This document shows positions 1 through 10,240 of a DNA stretch of 64,000 nucleotides, piece by piece. The notes under the pieces were generated by a model. The model made no database searches and was not told the DNA's origin. It saw only the letters and a list, made by a program, of their open reading frames with translations. The stretch lies in contig QXEO01001565.1 of NCBI GenBank assembly GCA_007115705.1, positions 3,096,230 to 3,160,229 of the forward strand, in the 5' to 3' direction. Numbering within the stretch: the first letter of the stretch is position 1; each line of letters starts with the position of its first letter. A program made the translations under genes and the position numbers. Origin of the DNA: Dactylis glomerata (lineage: Eukaryota; Streptophyta; Magnoliopsida; Poales; Poaceae).

Positions 1-1499
1 GGATCAAAGATTGCAAAAAAAAATAAGATAACACGATGGATAAACTTCAACAAATGAAGAGAGCAATCAAACAATCCAAAGAACAAATTGAATAGATATA
101 TTATGATAAGATTGAAAAGGTGCTCTAAATAATATGAGGAAGCTCCCCAAGGTGTGTGCACAAAATATTCTATTTGAGTTGAAGTATAAGGTGCACACAC
201 ATGGAATCATCACTCCCTCAATATTATTCAAAACAAAATGATACCAAGTGAAATTAAATACTATGCTAACCGCAAAATGGTGCTTTAAATGAACTAAGGA
301 AGCTCCCCAAGGTACGTGCAAAAATTAGAATGTTTGCATTTGAATACAATTTGCACAACATGGAATCCTCACTTCCTCAATACCATTTAAAACGCAACCA
401 TTTGCAAGAGATCATAGAAAAGAAATTAAGCTTAACACTTGCATCAAAGAAATGGTTGAGCTACAAATAAGAGACGACATATTAAAAGGCTCAACCAAAG
501 GAATGTGTGAGAGAAATGACAAAGCATATTATAAGACTAATACAAGGATGAGCATAGAGCATCCACATAGTCTTCAATGAATGATATTGCTTATTATTCC
601 ATCCCAACACATAAGGTTCAAGTAAGATATCAAATAAGGAGATATCATCTCTCATGTGTATAAGTTTCTAAATAGACACCATCACGAAGATAATTATCAC
701 AAAGAAACATGTACACACAAAATAGATACTAAGAATAGAACATGATATCCAAAATGAAGTCATGCAATATACCAATGAGATTTTTGCTTTTAAAGCATGG
801 CCAAAGGCTCAATTTATCTTATTGTATATTGAAGAATTTCAACCACAAACAAGTCAAAGACATCATAAATATCAACAAGGGAAAGAAGATAGTTGGGATG
901 CTTTGAGAAAAGCAACAAGTATCACAAAGAGGGATACCAAAAGAAAGTACTAAATTTACACTTTCAACAATATTGCACATGTGAGAAACTTGAGGAATTG
1001 ATATGCAATAAAATTGCTAAATTGACATATATGGGATAGGAGAATCATGAGCATGATTTTATATGTTCCCGATAATATGCACTCATCTCAACTTACTCAC
1101 ATTTGCAATAAAGAGGTTTCATTAAGACCTTTGCAAGAAGCACAACATTTGCAAATAAAGATTTTCCATGCCATGAAACAACCTACACAAGGTTGGATAC
1201 TAGAAAAGTATGCATGAAGAAGATACTTGTTACCGAGATATCAAAGGTAGGATCTAGTAGATAAGATTCCTTCAATAATCCTAGCTTGCCTCAAATTATC
1301 ATTTAGTCACCACTTCATCCTTATTATTGAGACAAGGACCAATATATCTCCATGTACCTAAAACAAAGTTCAAGTACAAGATGGTCCCCAAACTCATTGG
1401 GTCCAAAGTAGTTAGAAACTATAACATATAGGACAAACTTCACATAAATATGTGCATATAAATATGAAATTGAATTTCATGCACATCTTAGCCGATTTA
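1..1499 (-). mobile_element. Copia element, distal non-coding internal region
   Basis: This AT-rich stretch has no recognisable coding sequence. It is read as the continuation of the Copia element whose gag and LTR lie at 10241-14690, because the CACTA element ending at 8503 separates the two with a clean TTA duplication. Both sides share degenerate repeat modules: a block with an AGGAAGCTCCCCAAGG-like core followed by a CACATGGAATCATCAC-like core occurs near 130-230, 295-395 and 8995-9080. A stretch near 1380-1430 resembles 10257-10300 at the end of gag. The 3' LTR is not in the window. Confidence 0.6.
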
Positions 1500-1525
1500 C
1501 ACTACAAGAAATCTGTTGACTAGTG
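1500..1525 (+). repeat. CACTA-1 left terminal inverted repeat
   Basis: This 26-base terminus starts with CACTACAAGAAA. Its inverted partner is at 8478-8503, and the same terminus with small changes opens the second CACTA element at 50657. It is the expected transposase cut site. Confidence 0.95.
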
Positions 1526-2774
1526 ACCCTTCATTTTGGTCACTAGATGGTCATTGTTGCTCAACTTATGACACTCTTCTGACCAAAAAAAGTTGGTCGG
1601 CAGTTGAGCGTCACTGACGGCTTACGATGACCAATTTTTCTAATTGGTCATAAGCGATTATGACCAAAATAGATGGTCATAAGCATTATGACCAAAAAAT
1701 TGGTCACGAGCAATTTGGCCAGGCCACGTCGGATCCTACGTGGCCAATCCTACGTGGCAGAATTGTGACCAAACGAAATGGTCGTAATTTGAATTTAGCC
1801 CAGTCCAGTTTCGTTGCTCTAGATGGGTCAAGCCCAGTAACTCGGCCTTTTAATTCTATGCCTTAACCTTTTGCGGGCAACTTTTTTTGTACGATAGCCT
1901 TTTCTAATTCTTTTTACCAAGCCTTTTTCAGCAACTTTTATTTTGGGCCTTGGCCTTTTTTGTTGTTTTCTTCCATTGGCCCTTGGCCCATTCGTGGTCC
2001 ATTAGATTAGGGAAATTTCACAAATATACAGTGATCCAGCCCATGTTTATATGGGCTATAACTTTTTCAGAGCCCAAATATTATTTGATCCAGCCAACCT
2101 TTTGCTCTTCGAATTCACAGATTTAAATTTTACACATTTCAACAGCCAAAAATTGTATTCTTTAAATGATTATAAGATCCACAAAAAGATTCAATCAAAT
2201 ATTCACTTTAGCGGCAGCAACAGCACAGGAACAAGTGTAGTTGAACAGTTTAGTGCCAACAAATCTATACAATCAATCAATAACAGATACAGAAGCACCA
2301 AAAACGTGGTGGCTATATCAACTAGAACTATGGTGCACATCTCCCGGCTTCTTACTTCTGTCAAAGCAGCATCATCCTCAGGATCTACAAAAACTGGAAG
2401 TCAAATACAGTTGAAGTTAGCTTGCTGATAAAAACAAAAATATCTACACTAGGGAACATAAACTACTTCAGGGTCTTGACACTAACATATATGAGGCATG
2501 GATTCACAGAACCAAGGTAAGAACAGGAATGTACAGCAGCTAAATTAAGCATGGTGTAGCGAAAGCATCGAAACAACATAACACTAGGTGGGCCATATAT
2601 TATTGAGATGAGACACTGATTACATGACTTACCAAGATAAGACAGCATGTTCTAGGTGTTCTTCATGGCCTTGCTCTTGATCAGAACGACATGCACCAGG
2701 TGAAGATGCTACATGTACAACACAATTAATCAACATTGGGGCAACACATAATAAGGAAACATAGAAACAACTCT

Positions 2775-3253
2775 AAGTAAGAAAGAGGCATCCAGCTACT
2801 GCTCAAGATCTCAGTTGCAATCTGTATGCAAGAACTAAAAAGATACCAAAAGCAAACATTAAAAAATGATACAAATTTGATATCTAAAAATATTCATCTC
2901 TTTTTATTAGAAGAGACTATTCTGTTTATTGAAATCTGATACAGGAACCATGAGGAAATAAAGAACTCTAGCCAGCAATAGTTCATAATTAACAGTATAC
3001 TTGACATCTAACAAGAACTAAGTAAGAAAGAGGCATCCAGCTACTGCTCAAGCATCTCAGTGGCAATCTGTACGCAAGAACTAAAAAGATACCAAACGTA
3101 AACATTAAAAAATGATACAAATTTGATATCTAACAATATTCATCTCTTTTTTTATTAGAAGAGACTATTCTGTTTATTGAAAACTGATATAGGAACCATG
3201 AGGAAATAAAGAACTCTAGTGAGCAATAGTTCACAATTAACAGTATACTACTT
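2775..3253. repeat. Direct tandem duplication, about 245-bp unit, inside CACTA-1
   Basis: The segment starting AAGTAAGAAAGAGGCATCCA at 2775 recurs at 3020 with few changes, and both copies end in an AACAGTATACT motif. A third partial copy of the end lies near 3279-3322. It is non-coding and may be duplicated intron of a captured gene. Confidence 0.8.
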
Positions 3254-3501
3254 GACAAAAGAAAAGTAAGCGATGATGAGCTCTAACCAGCAATAGATCA
3301 CAATTAACAGTATACTACAAGTAGATATTCTGCCTACGTGTATTACATTAAAATAAAATTAGATATTCTTATCATATCAGATGATGCATACATTTGCATG
3401 GAAAACTATATAGGAAGCATGACAATAAGAAATTATTGAAGGAAACTACTACAGCAAAGTAAAATAAACAAGCAAAGTACTCTGAAAACGAACATGAGCA
3501 C

Positions 3502-3561
3502 CTAGTTCATCATTTGATATTTCCTTGATGCGGCGCTCCTCAAGGTACTCCATCAGTCCAT
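3502..3561 (-). pseudogene. Exon-like fragment in CACTA-1 cargo
   Basis: On the minus strand a pyrimidine-rich stretch ending TTGGCAG precedes a 60-base open segment followed by a GT donor. One frame reads GLMEYLEERRIKEISNDEL. The splice-site context suggests a captured exon of a host gene. The peptide faintly recalls the conserved YLEERGI-type motif of the mitochondrial p32/MAM33 family, but this is too short to assign. No neighbouring exon was confidently joined to it. Confidence 0.25.
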
Positions 3562-4548
3562 CTGCCAATAGGAAGTGTAAAATCAGAACAAGAACAGAAA
3601 GACATAACAATAGATAATACAAAAACTAGGGACATCACTCAATAATCAGGACAAAGACAACAAGTTAATTCATGAAGCGGAAATCAATTAGACATAACCC
3701 AGAATAGGATCAGGAACATGTGCTATCTAGACAGAATAGTTGAATTTTTCAAAACAATAACTCCCAAGTTTCTTACAGGCAAAGCCAGATTCAGTAACCT
3801 TCAGTGGCCTCTTGAGTGGTGAGTTTGATAGCTTGATGTTATCATGCCTACAGCTTCAAGATTTTAAATGATCAACAAAATGGTAGGCCATGTTCTTACA
3901 TGCCTGAATTGTATGGCAGACTAGTGAGTTTTCTTATGAGATGATGAATCAAAGAGTTGGCAGTTGTATTTATGTGGAGAACTAGCTTGACAGTTTATCT
4001 ACTACAACCTGATGCAATTTATCTACCATATTTTAGCTAAATATTGCAAGTTTATATACTGCAACTTATCTACAGCAGGAAATTTAGTAGACTTAATAAT
4101 CTACAGCAGTAAAATGAAATCTGCTTTCATTCATGCAGTCCACAGATTATTGATCCCATATGGATGGGCGAAAGTGTGGCAATATATCACGGTCGAAGGC
4201 ATGTTCATGATTATCACGAGCTAAAAGAAAAAAATAAGCGATGGTAAACAGGCAAGACCACCACTTACAAAAGAAATCAGGTAAGCTACTAGCTAAGCAA
4301 ACCGAGAAACAAGCACAAGTAAACAAGAGTATCAGGCACATATGAACTATATTGGTCCATCTACAGCAGCACCTATCAGCTCTGATTCTAGCATTCTAAG
4401 TCGTCAGTTGACAGATACGAACACCAGATCTCGGCAGCTAAGTAGTAGCAGCACGCCAGATCTCGGCAGCTAAGTAGTTACAGTACATGAAAATACCTAG
4501 AAACGCATCAATATACGAACTCATGGTGAAAAAATGGAAGCAATATAC

Positions 4549-4919
4549 GTCTCTGAGAAGGACTTCATGGTGTTCTTGTGCAGGTTGGAGACCGCTATCC
4601 TCGCCGCAAGCTGCACAGCGCAAATCAAGTGTGAAAAGGTCAATCGAACTACGTCAGAGGACGGGATCGGTTCGGTGTGGGGCGGGGCGGAGGGAGAGTG
4701 TTGTTTTACCGATCCGTAGTCGGGGTGGGATGCGGTCAAGGCGGCGGCGGTCTCGGCAGCGAGATCGTCGAGCTGGCTGTTGGTGACGCCCTTGTAGACG
4801 CTGGCGCAGACCTTCTGGGCGACGAGGACGGGGTCACAGTGGTCCTGGCTGAGGCCGTAGCTGAGCTTCTTGAGCCGCGTCGTGATCTTGTACATCTCGC
4901 CGGCCTCCGCGTCGAACAT
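4549..4919 (-). pseudogene. Captured fragment of ribonucleotide reductase large subunit gene
   Basis: Two exons on the minus strand match the N-terminal ATP-cone and following region of eukaryotic class I ribonucleotide reductase large subunit (RNR1), the enzyme that reduces ribonucleoside diphosphates for DNA synthesis. Exon one (4919-4710, 70 codons) contains TRLKKLSYGLSQDHCDPVLV and ends at HPDYGS. A GT donor at 4709-4708 and an AG acceptor at 4612-4611 bound a roughly 99-base intron. Exon two (4610-4549) reads LAARIAVSNLHKNT and ends at a GT donor. The reading phase is preserved. The family's true N-terminus, the catalytic cysteines and the remaining roughly 700 residues are absent. Retention of the intron points to capture at DNA level. 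A functional product is unlikely. Confidence 0.88.
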
Positions 4920-5249
4920 GCCGCGGCCACGAGCAGGCCAAGGGCGGGCGCTAGCGGATCGGGGATTGGGAACAGGGGAGGCGGCGGATCTGGATCGGGC
5001 TGTGGAGGGTTTGGTAGGAGTAGTACGGGCGAGGAGAAGTGGGGGAGGGAAAGGATAAGGGGCGCGGCTAGGGTTTGGTAGGCTGCTAGGGTTAGCTCGG
5101 CATGGGGTGCATTTTGGGGCGTTCGATCGGTGGCGCATGGACGGTCTCGATGGGGTTTGGGCAGTGATCCGTGGGAAGGAGCGTCCTGAATTCTGATTGG
5201 CTGCAGGGCTGAGGTGTTATTTCTTCCTTTGCTTTTAAAATCCTTTTCC

Positions 5250-6850
5250 ATTTAATAATGTTGATGAAGGAAGTTTTTAAAATCCAATATTGGGCAAAAG
5301 TGTTCAACTTGGAACAACAAACAATGTTGATGAAAGAAGTTTTCACTATCTTTGCACGAAAAACTCATTTTCCATTTTCTGAGTGCCACAAATAGATATT
5401 TTTGTGAAGGAGCTGTCAAAATTGAATATGAAAATTGGACCAAAACAATCTCCAAAAATAGTAGACCACTTGGGGTTTAAAATTCAGCACTTGGTTGGAC
5501 AAAAAATATTTTTAGGTATTTTTTAATTTTTCGACATCTTTCTGCTGATTCAGCAGGAAGCGAGTCCAATTTGAACTACAAGTGTTTCATAGTATGCTCA
5601 AGATTTTTTGAAAAAAATATTTTTATGTGCACAAGTTGCTATTTCTTCATAGATCTACAAAAAATTTCGCAAGATTCCACCCCTATATAGGAACAGTCGC
5701 ACCCGCTGTTTTGACCGCCTTTTAAAATTGACATACGAAATTCAAAAAAAATCAAAAAAAATAAAAAAATCCGCATTTCATCATGTTATGTGACCTAGTT
5801 GCAAGGAAAAATAACAAACTTGGAATATTATTAACTTTTATAAAAAGTGTTTCCAAAACAGAGCTATCATGTATGAAGATTCTTGGCTTTTGAGCCAAGC
5901 TACCTATGATATGGCCACAATCATGACATAGTTTATTCAAATGATCCTATATTGTGCAAAAGTGTTCGACTTGGAATGACAAACAATGTTGATGAAGGAA
6001 GTTTTTGTTTTCTTTGCATAAAAAACTTATTTTTCATTTTCTAAGTGCCACAAATCGATATTTTTGTGAAGGAGGTACCAAAATTAAATTTGAAAATTAT
6101 ACCAAAACATTCTCTAAAAATACTAGAACACTTAGGGTTTAAAATTTAGTGCTTGGTTGAATAATAAACCATTTATAGGTATTTTTTAATTTTCTGACAA
6201 CTTTCTGCCAATTCAGCAGGAAGCGGGCCCAATTTGAACTACAAGTGCTTAATAGTTTGCTCATGATTTTTTGAAAAAAATATTTTTAGATGTGCAAGAT
6301 GTTATTTTATAAGAGATCTACAGAAAGTTTTGCAAGATTCCACCCATATAAACAAAAGAGCTACCATGTATGAACATTCTTGAGTTTTAAGCTAAACTAA
6401 CGATGTCATGGCCACAATCATGGCATAGTTTGTTCAAATGATCCTATATTGTGCAAAAATATTCGACTCGGAATGACAAACAATGTTGCAGAAGGAAGTT
6501 TTCATTTTCTTTGCACGAAAAACTCATTTTTTTTTATTTTCTAAGTGGCGCAAATCGATGTTTTAGTGAAGGAGCTACCAAAATTCAATTTGAAAACTGG
6601 GCCAAAATAATCTCAAAAAATATTAGAACACTTAGGGTTTAAAATTCAGCACTTGGTTGAATAATAAACTATTTATAGGTATTTTTTAATTTTCTGACAA
6701 CTTTCTGCCGATTCAGTAGGAAGCGGGCCCAATTTGAACTATAAGTGCTTAATAGTTTTCACATAATTTTTTTAAAAATTGATTTTTAGATGCACAAGTT
6801 ACTATTTTAATAGAAATCCATAAATATTTTCGCAAGATTAAACCCCTAGC
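5250..6850. repeat. Diverged tandem repeat region, CACTA-1
   Basis: About three degenerate units are seen. The phrase AACAATGTTGATGAAGGAAG recurs near 5321 and 5982, with a variant near 6479, giving spacings of about 660 and 500 bases. Other shared phrases are TTTCTGCCGATTCAGTAGGA-like and CTAAGTGCCACAAA-like. The same repeat family in opposite orientation fills 51620-54185 of the second CACTA element. No coding capacity is apparent. Confidence 0.8.
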
Positions 6851-7216
6851 TAAGTGTGATCATGCCCACCATTTTAAATATATTTCGAAACAACATAAGA
6901 GAATTAATAAAGATAAAAGGAATGCTCACATATATGAATAACTCACCAACATGAAAATTATGAGTCTAAGCGAGTTGAACAAAGTTGCTTTTTGGATCAT
7001 TTCAATCCGAGCTAATATGCAAATTTTGTGGTCCAATTACTCAAGTAGTTCCTAAATTATTCATAACGAATTGTTTTTAGGAAGCTATTTGGGCCGAAAT
7101 CACTTGGCAGCCCGTATTATTCATGGAGGATAGTTAATAGGCCGGCCAAGTTTGGTATAGTCCCAGGCCCAACAGATTCCGATTGGCATTTAATGGACCG
7201 AATGCATTATTTGACA

Positions 7217-7290
7217 CAAGTGATTTGGTGGTCTAGTGGTAAGGGATGGTGAATGACCCAGAATTTGGAGGTCTTGAGTTCGAGTCCACC
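7217..7290 (+). other. tRNA-like segment with A-box and B-box-like motifs
   Basis: GGTGGTCTAGTGGTAAGG resembles a tRNA D-arm/A-box, and GAGTTCGAGTCC about 50 bases later resembles a T-arm/B-box. No convincing acceptor stem or anticodon arm closes the cloverleaf, so it is not called as a tRNA gene. A comparable motif pair lies in the second CACTA element at 51239-51299 on the minus strand. It may be a fossil tRNA-derived sequence within the element. Confidence 0.4.
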
Positions 7291-7334
7291 TGAAAACATA
7301 TTTTGCAAGAAATATTTTCCTTGTCCACATGACA

Positions 7335-8090
7335 TGTGGGACCCACATGGGGGTGGGTGGGACCCACCTAGCAGGTGGGGTAGGGGTGGAGGCGGGTGGG
7401 ACCCACCTGACAGGTGGGGTAGGGTGCGTGGGACCCACCTGACAGGTGGGGTAGGGGTGGGGTAGGGTGCGTGGGACCCACCAGGGTGGGGTAGGGTGTG
7501 TGGGACCCACCTGACAGGTGGGGTAGGGTACGTGGGACCCACCTGATAGGTGGGGTAGGGGTGGGGTAGGGTGCGTGGGACCCACCTGACAGGTGGGGTA
7601 GGGGTGGGGTAGGGTGCGTGGGACCCACCTGACAGGTGGGGTAGGGGTGGGGTAGGGTGCGTGGGACCCACCTGACAGGTGGGGTAGGGGTGGGGTAGGG
7701 TACGTGGGACCCACCTGACAGGTGGGATAGGGGTAGGGTACGTGGGACCCACCTGACAGGGTGGGGTAGGGTACGTGGGACCCACCTGACAGGTGGGGTA
7801 GGGGTGGGGTAGGGTGCGTGGGACCCACCTGACAGGAGGGGTAGGGGGTGGGGTAGGGTGCGTGGGCGTGGGACCCACCTGACAGGTGGGGTAGGGGTGG
7901 GGTAGAGTGCGTGGGACCCACCTGACAGGTGGGGTAGGGTGCATGGGACCCACCTGACAGATGGGGTAGGGGGTGGGGTAGGGTGCATGGGACCCACCTG
8001 ATAGGTGGGGTAGGGGTGGGGTAGGGTGCGTGGGACCCACCTGACAGGTGGGGTAGGGGTGGGGTAGGGCGGGTGGGACCCACCCGTCAT
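7335..8090. repeat. G-rich minisatellite, about 20 units of GGGACCCA type
   Basis: About twenty units of 30-45 bases share the core GTGGGACCCACCTGACAGG. Most are followed by GTGGGGTAGGGGTGGGGTAG-type spacers. Each core holds a near-palindrome (CCCACCTGACAGGTGGG), and the spacers carry runs of three to four G able to form G-quadruplexes. Long proline-rich ORFs on the minus strand here are translations of the repeat, not genes. A shorter array with GGGTCCC cores sits at the equivalent place in the second CACTA element. Confidence 0.93.
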
Positions 8091-8506
8091 ATTAGTCAAA
8101 GAGTCAATATTACAATGGGTCCCAGTCGTCAGAGCATTGACACGTAGGCATCAATGCCACCTAGATATTGACACGTAAGCATTAATGACACCTTAACGTT
8201 GACACGTAAGCATTAATACTGAGGTGGACGCCTAGTCACACTGGTTATAGTGGTATGACCATTTAAATTGGTCATAAGCGGCAAAAAATTAATTAAAAAT
8301 AATATGGTAAATTCGATTATATAGGTTATGACCATTTTGCGTCTGAGCATTATGACTTTTTGCACTAAATTGGTCATAATGATTAAGACCTTGAACCCTC
8401 TGAAATGGCTTATGACTATTTGATACGAGTTGGTCATAAATCCATGACCAATTTTTCTGTGGTCACTATGAGTTGGTCACTAGTCAACATATTTCTTGTA
8501 GTGTTA

Positions 8507-10240
8507 GGATTTGATGGAGCTTCCCCTATATATTTGACCAAAGAAAGCAAAGCATGCCATAAAGTATACATTTAGTAAATATGCATGCACAAGACTTTTA
8601 AGAGCCCAAAGGAGATATAATTTGGACAAAACACCAAGAAGGACAAGCGAGCACACAAAATTGTGAAGCGACAAAAGGTTGTCCAAATTATATCAAAGAA
8701 TCAAATCAACACAGGATTGACTCCAAAGTTCAACTAGTGAACCAAGCAAAAGCCAATGAGCATAAAGCATAACTAAAACACACATGCTCAAAGACATATC
8801 TCATTTTAAGAGTAAGAAATAAATAACAAGGAATGAGATCACCAACTCCCAAAGAGAGCAAGGTTCAAACAAACAAACCAAACTCTCCACACTTTTTATG
8901 ATGGCATACTAAGTACCAAAAAGAAAAGATTTGTCTTCCAACAAAAACCAATACCAAATGAAATAAGCACAAAGAGTGTGTTATAACAAATATAGGAGAG
9001 CTCCCCCAAGATTAGTGCATTATTTATGATTTTGCATTTGAATACAAAATGCACACAAGTGGGATCATCACATCTACCTACATAGAAATAACACAAGACA
9101 AGTTCAACGAAATCAAATGGAATAACAAAAGTCACGGAAGACAATGGGAGCTAAAACAAATACAATTTTTTTTTTTGGCTAGAGATAGGGCAATTAAAAG
9201 AAATAGCCAATGTAAAAATGATCAATATATATGTGCCACGTGATAGAGTACCAATTGTCCAAGAACAAGAGGTATTTGGATTTATTTCCCGGTGGTAGAT
9301 TACACATAAATCCAAGATCATCTTCACAACAAAGAAGCATATGGAAAAGATAAGAATTAAACACCATGCTAAAAAGATATTCTTGATAGACTGAAATAGT
9401 TAAACAATCACGCAAAGCAATGATTAGGATAACTTGAAGAAAATGGTTTTCCAACTTTGATGTAGCATTCCACATTTTAGGAAAACCCTACCAAGAAAGT
9501 ATCTCACAAACAAGATCCAAAACAAGAGCAATAAAACAATTTGGCAAATTAGAACTTGTTTGAGCAAACATGCCACATAGACGCAAAATAATTTATAATA
9601 TCAACACTATGTGACACAACCTCAAATATACACATTATATTGGTTTGTAGTATGCACAAAGCATATTACTCCCCCATAATGTGATAAAACATTTATTTTC
9701 ACAAGATACAAAAAAAATCTAACAAGATGATTAATGGACATTATAGAATTTGAATTTCTCATGAGAATGACATACCACATAGAGACTAGATAATCTTTAA
9801 ATATCAACACTAAGTGGTATTCCTCATGTACACACATTTTTAGGATTGTGAAGTGCAAAGCATATCACTCCCCCAAAATGGGATAGTCCAATAATCTCTC
9901 ACAAGAGCCAAGTAAGATAAAACAAGATGCAATAGGCTCAACAAGAACACCCATACATGGTGTGCAAACCAACATGCACATACTTGATTACTCAAAATGA
10001 AGCAAGTAGGAAGCACAACATATACAAACACATGCAAGATACAAAACCCAACACATGTAAAGGGGCGAGTAACTTTCAATGTAGATAAGTTGATACATGT
10101 TACCGCAAGGAGGAACATTGGATATATGATAGACACAAGATAATCCAATTGACTTGACTTGAAAAAATATAATTGATGAAGATCCCTTAATTCTTCATGA
10201 TATGGCCAAGTCTCCAATGCCCTCCAACAACACCTATTGT
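8507..10240 (-). other. Copia element, non-coding region downstream of gag
   Basis: This 1.7-kb AT-rich stretch lies 3' of the gag reading frame on the minus strand. No protease, integrase, reverse transcriptase or RNase H motifs were recognised in any frame, only short unsupported ORFs. It joins to 1-1499 across the CACTA insertion, giving at least 3.2 kb of non-coding sequence where pol would be expected. Confidence 0.6.

Larger units (their letters stand above)
1500..8503. mobile_element. CACTA (En/Spm) transposon, non-autonomous, complete
   Basis: The element begins CACTACAAGAAATCTGTTGA and ends with the inverted counterpart at 8478-8503; the two 26-base termini differ at about one position. 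The 3-bp direct repeat TTA flanks it at 1497-1499 and 8504-8506, as expected for the superfamily. Subterminal regions (about 1550-1800 and 8240-8470) carry repeated ATGGTCATAA/TTGGTCATAA motifs in both orientations. No TNPD/TNP2 transposase is seen, so mobilisation would need a partner. The cargo, left to right, is a region with exon-like pieces and a tandem duplication (2000-4400), a ribonucleotide-reductase fragment (4549-4919), a diverged repeat region (5250-6850), a tRNA-like segment (about 7217-7290) and a G-rich minisatellite (7335-8090). It is inserted in the Copia element. Confidence 0.93.

Noticed and set aside
4677..5251. Glycine- or proline-rich ORFs overlapping the reductase fragment
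   Set aside because: Other-frame shadows of GC-rich captured exon and leader sequence.
7217..7290. Functional tRNA gene
   Set aside because: A- and B-box-like motifs are present but no acceptor stem or anticodon arm could be closed.
7190..8099. Long proline-rich ORFs (up to 297 codons) on the minus strand
   Set aside because: They are translations of the G-rich minisatellite in three frames; open length comes from the repeat unit lacking stops.
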